In this document: positions 7,300 to 16,893 of the stretch, in pieces
Numbering within the stretch: the stretch's first letter is position 1
How the letters are laid out: every line of letters starts with the position of its first letter
NCBI GenBank assembly: GCA_018262455.1
Contig: JAGSPR010000128.1
Coordinates: 1-17,056, forward strand
Direction of reading: 5' to 3'
Source: Deltaproteobacteria bacterium
Lineage (GTDB): Bacteria; Myxococcota; Polyangia; Haliangiales; Haliangiaceae
Length of the DNA stretch: 17,056 bases
Translations under genes and position numbers: made by a program
The notes under the pieces: generated by a model
Databases searched by the model: none
Seen by the model: only the letters and a program-made list of their open reading frames with translations
What the model was told of the DNA's origin: nothing

Positions 7300-8528
7300 G
7301 GCAGGTCGCGCGTTGCCACGTTCAGCGTCATGACGCCGGCGCGAACGCCGGCTGTGCGATCGGGCAGGACCGCGCCGGCCGGCACGTTCTGGTCATCGAA
7401 CCCGACGTAGAGCATCAGCCGGCCCGTCGAGTTCTGCGCGATGTCGGCGCCGGTGCGCAGGCCGAGGTGCTCGCCCGGCTCGGGCACGGCCGGGGTCCAG
7501 GCGAAGTCGCGCGGGCTGGTGTAGACGATGTGCCAGGTCACGCCGTCGTCGGACTCGGCGTGATAGACGCCGACCATGTTGGCGAGCTCGATCGGCTGGT
7601 TGGCTGGCTCGCCGGTGAGATCGCTGGTCAGCCACAGCTCCCAGCGGCAGTGCACGGCGTCGTGGATCACCGACGGCTGATGACCGCCGGTCTTGCGATC
7701 CACCGACGCGCGCAGCAGGCTGCGCACCGGGGCCTCGAGCACGGTCCAGGTGATCCCGTCGGCCGACGTGGCGTGCGAGATCCCGAGATCGGTGGTCTCG
7801 GTGCAGCCCGCGCCGGCGCACGCGAAGCTCGAGAACCACAGATGATAGAGGCCATCGACGTAGGTGACCTCGGGATCGGCGGCGATGGCGCCGGCCGCGG
7901 TCGGATAGGTCTGCAACCCGGTGAGCACCAGCCCGTCCTGGCCGTGGGGAGACTCGGCGGCCGACACCCGGGTGAACGTCGTCCCGTCGGCCGAGAACGC
8001 TGCCCCGATCGAGTACTCGGGGACCGTGTGGCCGGGGAGCGTGCGTGCCGCGCCGGCGTAGAGCATCAGGTACCGGCGCTCCGCGGGCGCGTCGGGGTTG
8101 ACCGCCACCGACGGCGCGTCGGAGGTGAGGTGATCCCAGGCCGCGGGATCGGGGTTCGCCGTGAACACGGGGGCATCGTCGACGGTCCACGTCATGTGAT
8201 CGAGGCTCGTTGCGTGGCGGATCACCGGGTCGGCGGGATCGGCAAACGTCGCGGCGTGCCCCGCCGAGTAATAGAGCTCGTAGCGCCCGGTCGCGGCGTC
8301 GAACCGGACGTCGGGATCGGACATCGAGAGGTCGAGCTTGCCGTCGCCGAACGTCGCACCCGCGAGGATCCGGGGGTTGCCCTGGCGGCGCACGAACTGG
8401 CCCATCGCCGGGAGCGGCTCACACCTGGCAGGGGGCGAATCGCCCCGCGCGTCCACGGCATCGGGGGTGGAATTGCCCCCCCCACAGGCGGCCAGCACGG
8501 CCAGGCCGAGGACTCGGATGCGACGCAT
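7296..8528 (-). CDS. Five-bladed beta-propeller (GH43/32-like) lipoprotein
   Basis: A 410-residue predicted lipoprotein: signal peptide MRRIRVLGLAVLAAC with Cys15 lipidated, followed by a low-complexity Ser/Asp/Pro linker. The mature part has repeating blade patterns of the glycoside hydrolase 43/32/68 superfamily: SDPDVRFDAATGRYELYYSA, HATSLDHMTWTVDDAPVF, SDAPSVAVNPDAPAERRYLM, AADPEVTYVDGLYHLWFSSF, HATSADGITWTVLEAPV and HQPSVIHDAVHCRWELWLTS. Each blade has an acidic residue at its start and an aromatic W/Y-x-L-W/Y strand. Whether the catalytic acids of a true hydrolase are present cannot be decided by eye, so glycan cleavage is possible but not shown. Its TAG stop shares CTAG with the TAG of the opposing SUFU gene. 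GATAAA lies 11 bases before the ATG. Confidence 0.75.
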   Translation of the reverse strand: MRRIRVLGLAVLAACGGGNSTPDAVDARGDSPPARCEPLPAMGQFVRRQGNPRILAGATFGDGKLDLSMSDPDVRFDAATGRYELYYSAGHAATFADPADPVIRHATSLDHMTWTVDDAPVFTANPDPAAWDHLTSDAPSVAVNPDAPAERRYLMLYAGAARTLPGHTVPEYSIGAAFSADGTTFTRVSAAESPHGQDGLVLTGLQTYPTAAGAIAADPEVTYVDGLYHLWFSSFACAGAGCTETTDLGISHATSADGITWTVLEAPVRSLLRASVDRKTGGHQPSVIHDAVHCRWELWLTSDLTGEPANQPIELANMVGVYHAESDDGVTWHIVYTSPRDFAWTPAVPEPGEHLGLRTGADIAQNSTGRLMLYVGFDDQNVPAGAVLPDRTAGVRAGVMTLNVATRDLP

Positions 8529-8561
8529 GCGCCGGAATCTTTATCACCACCCACGCATCTC

Positions 8562-8590
8562 TTGCAGGCGGAATAACGTCAGGGCAGACT
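8562..8590 (+). promoter_or_regulatory. Possible promoter of the selenoprotein gene
   Basis: TTGCAG (8562-8567) and CAGACT (8585-8590) are separated by 17 bases; each matches consensus at three of six positions. CAGACT ends 7 bases before the ATG at 8598, the same placement as the TAnnnT hexamers of neighbouring genes. No Shine-Dalgarno is visible between it and the start. Confidence 0.3.
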
Positions 8591-8597
8591 GCGCGAC

Positions 8598-9608
8598 ATG
8601 AAGCGCCTAGCCCTGGCCGCCATGATGCTGTTCGCCGCGTGCGACAAGCAGGACTCCAAGCTCGACAAAGTCCCTCACGCCGCAACCGGCGGCGCCGGTG
8701 GCGCCTCCGAGGGGGCGCTCCGCACCCTCGAGTCGCGCGTGCGGACGCTCGAGGCCGCGAACACCGTGGTCATCAAGCCCGACGGCCCCGATGCCGCACC
8801 GCTCGCGGAGCGGATGCGCCGCGTCGAGGCGACGATCGTGAAGTACCAGGACGCGCTCGAGTTCCTCAACAAGGTCTACGCCCAGCAGAAGGCGCAGCAG
8901 GATCAGCAGGAAGCCAGCGAGCCCGATCCGACCGCGACGTTCGCCGTCGACATCGCAGGTCCGCTCAAGGCCGGACAGGTCGAAGGTCCCAACAGCGCCA
9001 TCATCACGATCGTCGAGGCCTGGGATTATGCTTGACCCCACTGCCAGAGGGTCAGTTCGACCCTCAACGAGCTCGTCAAGGAATACGAAGGCAAGGTTCG
9101 CGTCGTCTACATGAACATGGTGGTGCACCCACAGGTGGTTCAGGACGCTCACCTCCTGGGCTGTGCGGCCGCGAAGCAGAAGAAGTTCCTCGAGTACAAG
9201 CACGCCTTCTGGGAGAAGGGCTTCGGCGCCTACGCCGCGAGCGGCGGCAAGGACAAGGCGTCGATGGGCGAGGAGAACATCCTCAAGTTCTCGGCCGAGA
9301 TCGGGCTCGACCCCGCCAAGCTCAAGGCCGACGCGCACGGCCCCGAGTGCACGAAGCGGCTCGAAGAAGACCAGGCCGAGCTGGCGAAGTTCCGCGTCAA
9401 CGGGACGCCGGCGTTCTTCATCAACGGCCAGTTCGTCGGCGGCGGCATCCCGAAGGAAGCCTTCAAGCAGATCATCGATGAGAAGCTGAAGGTCGCCCAG
9501 GCCTCGGGCGTCTCGGGCGCCGAGTACTACGAGAAAGAGATCCGCGGGAAGGGCGAGAAGCAGTTCCGCTCCAAGAAGGCCGGCGCCGGCGGCGCGCCGC
9601 ACCAGTAG
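8598..9608 (+). CDS. DsbA-like thiol oxidoreductase lipoprotein, predicted selenoprotein (Sec146)
   Basis: A 336-residue protein if the in-frame TGA at 9033-9035 is read as selenocysteine. Signal peptide MKRLALAAMMLFAAC, Cys15 lipidated. Residues ~40-105 are a coiled coil (ALRTLESRVRTLEAAN, then AERMRRVEATIVKYQDALEF). Residues ~130-320 are a DsbA/Thioredoxin_4 domain: AIITIVEAWDYA-U-PHC-QRVSSTLNEL, then VRVVYMNMVVHP, FLEYKHAFWEKGFGAYAASG, and the cis-Pro loop VNGTPAFFING (Pro271). U146-P-H-C149 aligns without gap with CPYC in the tandem paralogue at 9684-10598. Reading frame, residue conservation and codon usage continue unbroken after the TGA to a TAG at 9606-9608, and no good start codon with signal sequence exists after it. 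A SECIS-like hairpin follows. A simple nonsense mutation or TGC-to-TGA error is the alternative, but the exact position and hairpin argue against it. Expected role: periplasmic disulfide/selenylsulfide redox chemistry on the lipid-anchored face. Confidence 0.86.
9033..9065 (+). promoter_or_regulatory. Sec UGA codon and bacterial SECIS-like stem-loop
   Basis: TGA at 9033-9035 is followed after 11 bases by GAGGGTC (9047-9053), loop AGTTC (9054-9058) and GACCCTC (9059-9065), a perfect 7-bp stem. The apical loop begins 18 bases after the UGA and has G at its second position followed by U. This agrees with the published pattern for bacterial SECIS elements (short stem-loop just downstream of UGA, G among the first two loop bases), recognised by SelB. 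Codons in the stem include AGG and AGT, unusual in this GC-rich gene, as expected if RNA structure constrains them. Confidence 0.75.
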
Positions 9609-9644
9609 CGGTTTCGCAGCACACGGCAGCAGACGCAGGACCGG

Positions 9645-9664
9645 CGCGCGGAATGGGCCGCGCG
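9645..9664 (+). terminator. GC-rich hairpin between the two DsbA-like genes
   Basis: CGCGCGG (9645-9651), loop AATGGG (9652-9657) and CCGCGCG (9658-9664) form a perfect 7-bp GC-only stem in the 75-base gap. There is no following T run, so it is not a classical intrinsic terminator. It sits immediately before the TATGGT of the second gene and could also be an operator or attenuator. Confidence 0.35.
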
Positions 9665-9668
9665 TGTG

Positions 9669-9674
9669 TATGGT
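9669..9674 (+). promoter_or_regulatory. Predicted -10 element of the Cys-type DsbA-like gene
   Basis: TATGGT (four of six to TATAAT) ends 9 bases before the ATG at 9684. Its presence suggests the second paralogue is transcribed independently of the selenoprotein gene and supports 9684 over the upstream GTG at 9666, which would lie within the hexamer region. Confidence 0.42.
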
Positions 9675-9683
9675 TGGGGCCGC

Positions 9684-10598
9684 ATGAATCGCCTCGGCCT
9701 GTTCCTGCTTGCCCTCGCCGCCGGTTTCGGCTGTGACAAGGCGCCCTCCAAGCTCGACACCCTTCCTTCGGGCAAGGTCGCCGGATCACCCGGTGACGCC
9801 AGCCTCGAGGAGCGGGTTCGCAGGCTCGAAGCCTCCAACCTCAAGTACCAGGAGGCGCTCGAGTTCCTCGGCACGGTCTACGCCCAGCAGAAGGCGGAGA
9901 AGGACGCGGAGGAGGCGCGCGAGCCGGCACCCGACGCGATGTTCGCGGTCGCCGTCGCCAACGACGTCAAGGCTGGCCAGGTCGAAGGACCACCCACCGC
10001 GCTGGTCACGGTGGTCAAGGCGTTCGACTTCGCGTGCCCGTACTGCGAGAAGGTCAACGGCACGCTCCACGAGCTCGTCCAGGAGTACGGCGGCAAGGTC
10101 CGCGTCGTGTACAAGAACTTCGTCGTCCACCCCGAACAAGCGTTGCCGGCGCACCTCGCGAGCTGCGCCGCCGCCAAGCAGGGCAAGTACCTCGCGTTCA
10201 AGGACGCGTTCTGGCAGCAAGGCTTCGGCCCGTACGCCGCCTCCGGCGGCAAGAGCCGCGAGTCGCTCGGTGCCGACAACATCCTCAAGATCGCCGGCGG
10301 CCTCCAGCTCGACCTGAAGCGGTTCAAGACCGACATGGACGGTGCCGACTGCAAGGCCGCGATCAAGGCCGACATGGACGAGCTCGAGAAGTTCAAGGTC
10401 GGCGCGACGCCGACGTTCTTCATCAACGGCATGCACGTCGGTGGTGCGCTGCCGAAGCAGGCCTTCAAGCAGATCATCGACGAGAAGCTCAAGGTCGCCG
10501 AGGCCTCGGGCGTCAAGGGCGGCGACTACTACGACCGCGAGATCCTCGCCAAGGGCGAGAAGCAGTTCCGCTCGAAGAAGGATCCGAAGCCGAACTGA
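9684..10598 (+). CDS. DsbA-like thiol oxidoreductase lipoprotein, CPYC form
   Basis: A 304-residue tandem paralogue of the preceding gene. Signal peptide MNRLGLFLLALAAGFGC, Cys17 lipidated. A coiled coil (LEERVRRLEASNLKYQEALE, then VYAQQKAEKDAEEAREP) leads to a DsbA/Thioredoxin_4 domain: ALVTVVKAFDFACPYCEKV with active-site Cys118 and Cys121, VRVVYKNFVVHP, the helical insert FKDAFWQQGFGPYAASGG, and the cis-Pro loop VGATPTFFING (Pro243). CPYC is a common DsbA/DsbC-class active site. It ends in QFRSKK-rich sequence like its partner. The coiled coil is shorter than in the selenoprotein copy, which has about 26 extra residues there. Lipidation and coiled coil suggest a membrane-tethered oligomeric periplasmic redox protein; oxidase versus isomerase/reductase cannot be decided. 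It ends 10 bases before the convergent DUF3108 gene. Confidence 0.9.
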   Translation: MNRLGLFLLALAAGFGCDKAPSKLDTLPSGKVAGSPGDASLEERVRRLEASNLKYQEALEFLGTVYAQQKAEKDAEEAREPAPDAMFAVAVANDVKAGQVEGPPTALVTVVKAFDFACPYCEKVNGTLHELVQEYGGKVRVVYKNFVVHPEQALPAHLASCAAAKQGKYLAFKDAFWQQGFGPYAASGGKSRESLGADNILKIAGGLQLDLKRFKTDMDGADCKAAIKADMDELEKFKVGATPTFFINGMHVGGALPKQAFKQIIDEKLKVAEASGVKGGDYYDREILAKGEKQFRSKKDPKPN

Positions 10599-10608
10599 GC
10601 GGGGCGGG

Positions 10609-11460
10609 CTACGGGCGCAGCCGGGTGCCGTTCCCCGGCTGATAGTCGATGATCTGCATCTTGATATCGCCGTAATCAGTCTTGGCGTTGATCTGGAGCG
10701 GGACGCGGCCGTCGTCGTCGCTGATCCACAGCGAGAAGTCGCGCTCGTCGTCGTTGGCGGTCTTGGCGCCCTGGCGATCGAGCTTGTAGGTGTGCGCGTC
10801 GATACGCAGCGCGGGGAGCTCGCCGAGCTCGGTCTTGATCTTGTCGCGACCGCGGATCTTGATCTCGAGGTGCCACAGGTAGCGGCTCCGGAACACCTCG
10901 ATCGGGATCGCGGGGCCCGGGGTGCCTTCCCACGCGCGCATCGCGACGAGGAACGCGTTGTAGTCCCAGATCTCGGGCAACGAGGCCTTCTGCGGTTCCG
11001 GTTGCGGCGGCTGATCGTTGAGCCGGAAGGTCACCGGCACGATCGCGCCCTGGCGCCCGGCCAGATCGATCGTCGTGTGCTCTACGTCCTCGGAGCGCGT
11101 CGCGTACTCGTCGACCTGGAAGCGCAGGGAGCGCCCGGTCTCGATATCGATCCACGACGTGAAGCGATCGTCGACCTTGCCCCCGAGGATCTGCGCGACG
11201 CCCGCGGTCGCGGCGTGGCTCTGCACGACGATGGCCTTGCGGCCGCCCACCTGTTCGACGCTGTCGCCGACCCCGACGGTGTAGGTGCCGAGCTCCAGCC
11301 CTTGCAGCGAGATGCGGTACGACATCCGTTCGCCAGGGGTCACCAGGGGCGCGCCCGTCGGCAGGCCGGCCGGCGCGCCGGGGGGGGCGTGGCCCGGGCC
11401 TGTCCCCGTGGGAGGGTGACCACAGGCGATCAGCAGCGAAGCGAGGACAACACGATGCAC
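10609..11460 (-). CDS. DUF3108 lipoprotein
   Basis: A 283-residue predicted lipoprotein starting at GTG 11460: signal peptide (M)HRVVLASLLIAC with Cys13 lipidated, then a Gly/Pro-rich linker (GHPPTGTGPGHAPPGAPAGL). The mature domain has the DUF3108 beta pattern: GERMSYRISLQGLELGTYTV, KAIVVQSHAATAGVAQILGG, DDRFTSWIDIETGRSLRFQV, and near the end RDFSLWISDDDGRVPLQINA followed by GDIKMQIIDYQ. DUF3108 proteins are secreted beta-sandwich proteins of unknown function, often near cell-envelope genes. GTG is preferred because longer in-frame extensions would run into the divergent gene and lose the signal peptide. TACGAT lies 6 bases upstream of the GTG. Confidence 0.85.
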   Translation of the reverse strand: MHRVVLASLLIACGHPPTGTGPGHAPPGAPAGLPTGAPLVTPGERMSYRISLQGLELGTYTVGVGDSVEQVGGRKAIVVQSHAATAGVAQILGGKVDDRFTSWIDIETGRSLRFQVDEYATRSEDVEHTTIDLAGRQGAIVPVTFRLNDQPPQPEPQKASLPEIWDYNAFLVAMRAWEGTPGPAIPIEVFRSRYLWHLEIKIRGRDKIKTELGELPALRIDAHTYKLDRQGAKTANDDERDFSLWISDDDGRVPLQINAKTDYGDIKMQIIDYQPGNGTRLRP

Positions 11461-11498
11461 GCCGCGATCGTAGCTCGAAAGCGCTAGGCTAAGGCAAC
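11461..11498. promoter_or_regulatory. Compact divergent promoter (DUF3108 and TSP3 lipoproteins)
   Basis: Only 38 bases separate the two GTG start codons. Minus strand: TACGAT (11472-11467) lies 6 bases before the DUF3108 GTG, with TTGCCT (11497-11492) as a possible -35 at 19 bases. Plus strand: TAGGCT (11485-11490) lies 8 bases before the TSP3 GTG. The two -10 elements are 12 bases apart, so the two polymerases could not bind at once. Confidence 0.42.
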
Positions 11499-12374
11499 GT
11501 GCGCTGGGCTCGTTCACTCGCCGTGGTGTGGCTTGCTGGGTGTGACGAGCCAGGCTCGGTCGAGCCCCCGGTCGATGATCCGCACGCGTGCGCGATCCAT
11601 CACGACGAGGATGGCGATCAGATCGACGACTTCTGCGACAACTGCCCGACGGTCGCCAACCCCGATCAGCGCGACACGACCGAACAGCGCCTCCGCGCAT
11701 TTCCGGATGGCGTGGGTGACGCGTGCGATCTGTGGCCCAGTCTGGGCGGCGATCTGGTCGCGCACCTCCATCGGTTCGACGATCCAGCCGCCGACGCCGC
11801 GCTGTGGACCGGCAGCGGTTGGACCGTGAGCGGCGACGCGGCGCACGCGACCGGTGCGGCGCACTGGACGATCAAGAAGCCGGCGATCGGCTCCGGCCTC
11901 GGGGCGCGGGCCGCCGTGACCTCGCTCGCCATGGAGGTTGGCGGGGAGCTCGCGCTGGCGGTCGACGGCGACGGGTTGGCGTTCGGCTATCTCTGCGCGG
12001 TCGTCCGCGATCGCGACGGCGATGGGTTCGACGAGCTCGAGCTCCGCGAGGCACTTGGCACGCCGGTGCGCAAGAGCCTCGGCATCGCGCTGACTCCCGC
12101 GGACGGGTTCACGCTCAGCGCGACCCGGTTCCTCGATTCACTCGATCACGCGACGCTGACCTGCCGGGTCCAGCGCGGCACGCATGTCGCCACGCTGCAT
12201 GTCGCCGTGGCCGACGACCAGATCGGCATCTACGCGATGGCCTCGCTCGGCGCCACCGCCGAGGTGTCATCGCTCATCGTCTACACCCAGCCGGTCTCGC
12301 AGTGCCCGACGGCGGCGCGCTGCAACTCGGGAAGTGCCGCAGGGGTCGCGCAGCCCACCTCGGCATCCGACTGA
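11499..12374 (+). CDS. Thrombospondin type 3 (TSP3) calcium-repeat lipoprotein
   Basis: A 291-residue predicted lipoprotein starting at GTG: (M)RWARSLAVVWLAGC with Cys15 lipidated. The TSP3 region is HHDEDGDQIDDFCDNCPTVA, then NPDQRD and PDGVGDACDLWP, with the alternating Asp pattern that binds calcium and the paired cysteines. A second Asp-rich loop, DRDGDGFDE, occurs in the middle. The remaining ~220 residues look like a beta-sandwich (concanavalin/LamG-like) domain, with HLHRFDDPAADAALWTGSGW at the start and VSSLIVYTQPV at the end, but the family assignment is tentative. TSP3-bearing surface lipoproteins are frequent in Myxococcota. Function is unknown: calcium-stabilised surface binding or adhesion is inference. 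TAGGCT lies 8 bases upstream and no Shine-Dalgarno is seen. Confidence 0.8.
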   Translation: MRWARSLAVVWLAGCDEPGSVEPPVDDPHACAIHHDEDGDQIDDFCDNCPTVANPDQRDTTEQRLRAFPDGVGDACDLWPSLGGDLVAHLHRFDDPAADAALWTGSGWTVSGDAAHATGAAHWTIKKPAIGSGLGARAAVTSLAMEVGGELALAVDGDGLAFGYLCAVVRDRDGDGFDELELREALGTPVRKSLGIALTPADGFTLSATRFLDSLDHATLTCRVQRGTHVATLHVAVADDQIGIYAMASLGATAEVSSLIVYTQPVSQCPTAARCNSGSAAGVAQPTSASD

Positions 12375-12428
12375 TCTTGCACCCGTTTGTCCAGTTTGTC
12401 GTGGCAGGTCCTCCGCCTCGCACAGCCC

Positions 12429-12492
12429 TTGGGTTCGGCGGCGCACGCTGGTAAGGTCCGCGGCACGCTCGCTGGCCGCGAGTCGTGAGAGG
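12429..12492 (+). promoter_or_regulatory. Possible korAB promoter and korA ribosome-binding site
   Basis: TTGGGT (12429-12434) and TAAGGT (12452-12457) are separated by 17 bases and would give a leader of about 35 bases. GAGAGG at 12487-12492, 8 bases before the ATG at 12501, is a clear Shine-Dalgarno. The rest of the 126-base gap after the TSP3 gene shows nothing distinctive. Confidence 0.38.
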
Positions 12493-12500
12493 TAACTCAG

Positions 12501-14372
<1,872 letters not shown>

Positions 14373-14384
14373 TCGGAGATCACG

Positions 14385-15382
<998 letters not shown>

Positions 15383-15383
15383 C

Positions 15384-15480
15384 AGGGGTCAGGCTCCCGT
15401 TGGATCGCCTGACCCCCCCGACGACTCGTTCGTGCAGATGCAATCTCGTTGCAATTTTCGCAATTGGAGCCTGACCCTCC
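15384..15480. repeat. REP-like inverted-repeat element after korB
   Basis: GGGTCAGGCTCC (15386-15397) is the exact reverse complement of GGAGCCTGACCC (15466-15477). A nested arm GCCTGACCCC (15407-15416) also pairs perfectly over 10 bp with GGGGTCAGGC (15385-15394), loop of 12 bases. The unit begins 2 bases after the korB stop. Inside is an AT-richer stretch (GCAATTTTCGCAATT) unlike its surroundings. The arms resemble the GGGGTCAGGCTCC-type repeats that I recall as dispersed REP-like elements linked to RAYT transposases in many proteobacterial genomes; this link is from memory and not tested. Confidence 0.6.
15385..15416 (+). terminator. Possible korAB terminator hairpin
   Basis: The 10-bp perfect stem GGGGTCAGGC / GCCTGACCCC with a 12-base loop starts 3 bases after the korB stop codon. 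It is followed by C residues rather than T residues, so termination would be Rho-independent only in the GC-hairpin sense. It may serve merely as part of the repeat element. Confidence 0.4.
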
Positions 15481-16763
15481 TGTTGCTCGCCGGCGGGTGT
15501 CCTGGCGGCGGGTCGGGGACCCCGGCGGGATTCTCGGCCGATGGCAACCGGTGGTCGTTCCCGCTGGTCGGCCCGCTCGAGGACGGACTGCTCGTCACGC
15601 CGGTGGTGATCAACGGCCACGGCCCGTACCTGTTCGCGATCGATCCGGACGCGAGCATCTCGGCGATCGACGGCGACGTCGTGAAGAACGCCGAGCTCGT
15701 GGCGGCCAAGGGACCGCCACAGATCGATGACTCCGGCACGCCGCAGCCGCGGCTGTATGCCCAGGTGACCGGGCTCGAGATCGGGAGCCTGGTGATCGAG
15801 AGCCGGCAGGTGATCGTGGTGCGGCCGGGCGCGTTCACGCTGTCGGGACGGCTGATCCAGGGCGTGCTCGGGCGTGACGTGCTCCCCGATCAGTTCGTGT
15901 TCGGGTTCGACCGCGACGAGGGCCTCGGCTACCTGATGAAGCCCACCGCGTTCAAGGTGCCGGCGGACGCGATCGCGGTGCCGTACACGGTGGTGCCCGG
16001 CACGCTGGCCAACGGCAAGGTGATCCCACGGCGCGTGGCGAGGGCCACGATCGCTGGCGAGTCGTTCGCGATGCACCTCGACCTGGGTGGCACCGCGAGC
16101 CAGCTCCGGCCGCCGCTGTGGGACCGGGCCAAGCTCGTCAGCCGCGACATCCAGGCCGGCCTGATCGACGAGATCGGGGTGTTCCATCCCGTGACCAAGG
16201 CCAGCGAGCCGACCGACGTGAGCCTCGCGGCCGCTCGCAGCGAGCACGTCGCGGTGATCCCGTTCGAGGACTCGCGCTGGGCCGAGGGCGTCGTCGACGG
16301 CTCGCTCGGGCTGGGGTTCTTCGCGCCCTACAACGTGTGGGTCGACTGGGACGCCAGGACGTACTACCTCGCGAAGCGCAAGCAGGTCGCGGCGTCGACC
16401 CGGTTCACCCGCTGGGACTCGGGGCCGCTCGAGAAGTGCACGAGCGCCGGCTGCCTGACGATCCGCGTGATCGATCCACTCGCCGGCAAGCCAGCGGACG
16501 AGGGCAAGCCCCACCCGGGTGTCGTGCTGTCGATCACGCGCGACGAGCTGGCCGGTGGGATGGGGCTCGAGGTCGTGCTCGAGGCCCGGGACCGGCCGCT
16601 GCTGCCACGCCTGATCGTCAACCTCCCGCCGAGTATCGATCGCCTGCTCGATCACCTCGATGAGGGCTTCCTGGGCGCCACGCTCGTGGTCGTCGATGCC
16701 AGCCCATATCCGCGCGTGTGCCCGGGTGGCACCAACGGCTGCGTCGACAAGCTCGCCCGTTGA
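15438..16763 (+). CDS. Aspartic-protease-fold (retropepsin-like) lipoprotein, probably degenerate
   Basis: A 441-residue predicted lipoprotein, [21 protein letters not shown] with Cys21 lipidated. The mature part has two half-domains like retropepsin/pepsin halves. The first, [20 protein letters not shown], carries Asp69 where D-T/S-G is expected but reads D-P-D. The second, [20 protein letters not shown], carries Asp215 in [35 protein letters not shown] and TYYLAKRK are typical of the closing strands of this fold. Cysteines near the C terminus ([21 protein letters not shown]) may form disulfides. Loss of the canonical triads suggests a binding protein or altered enzyme. Start codon and hydrophobic core of the signal peptide lie within the REP-like repeat; GTG 15432 is an alternative start. 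No Shine-Dalgarno was seen. Reading open upstream in the same frame is due to the korB frameshift, not to a fusion. Confidence 0.72.
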   Translation: MQSRCNFRNWSLTLLLLAGGCPGGGSGTPAGFSADGNRWSFPLVGPLEDGLLVTPVVINGHGPYLFAIDPDASISAIDGDVVKNAELVAAKGPPQIDDSGTPQPRLYAQVTGLEIGSLVIESRQVIVVRPGAFTLSGRLIQGVLGRDVLPDQFVFGFDRDEGLGYLMKPTAFKVPADAIAVPYTVVPGTLANGKVIPRRVARATIAGESFAMHLDLGGTASQLRPPLWDRAKLVSRDIQAGLIDEIGVFHPVTKASEPTDVSLAAARSEHVAVIPFEDSRWAEGVVDGSLGLGFFAPYNVWVDWDARTYYLAKRKQVAASTRFTRWDSGPLEKCTSAGCLTIRVIDPLAGKPADEGKPHPGVVLSITRDELAGGMGLEVVLEARDRPLLPRLIVNLPPSIDRLLDHLDEGFLGATLVVVDASPYPRVCPGGTNGCVDKLAR

Positions 16764-16774
16764 GACTCTACAAG

Positions 16775-16828
16775 CCCGCCTCGCCGAGGCTCACCGGGCA
16801 ACCGTACACGCCCGCCTCGCCGAGGCTC
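16775..16828. repeat. Two 36-base tandem units each with a small palindrome
   Basis: CCCGCCTCGCCGAGGCTC occurs at 16775-16792 and again at 16811-16828, a 36-base period, with GGGCAA-type sequence after each copy. Each holds GCCTC-GCC-GAGGC (16778-16790 and 16814-16826), a 5-bp stem with a 3-base loop. They lie 11 and 47 bases after the stop of the preceding lipoprotein gene and may act as a double terminator hairpin or be binding sites; no T run follows. Confidence 0.6.
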
Positions 16829-16893
16829 GTCGGGGCAATTCGGCGGGATGAGCCGCTTGACGGCGCGCCGTGACCGGGGAAGATCGGCGTGCA

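Noticed and set aside
6612..8576. A 654-codon open frame on the plus strand
   Set aside because: It overlaps the SUFU gene out of frame and runs antisense through the beta-propeller lipoprotein.
8598..9035. A complete 145-residue protein ending at TGA 9035, with a separate gene starting at ATG 9111
   Set aside because: The second part lacks a signal peptide and begins inside a beta-strand of the thioredoxin fold; alignment with the paralogue shows one gene with Sec at the TGA.
9047..9065. The hairpin after the TGA as a terminator or REP insertion
   Set aside because: It shares GGGTCAG with the repeat at 15385, but the encoded protein aligns to the paralogue without any gap, and there is no T run; a SECIS function fits better.
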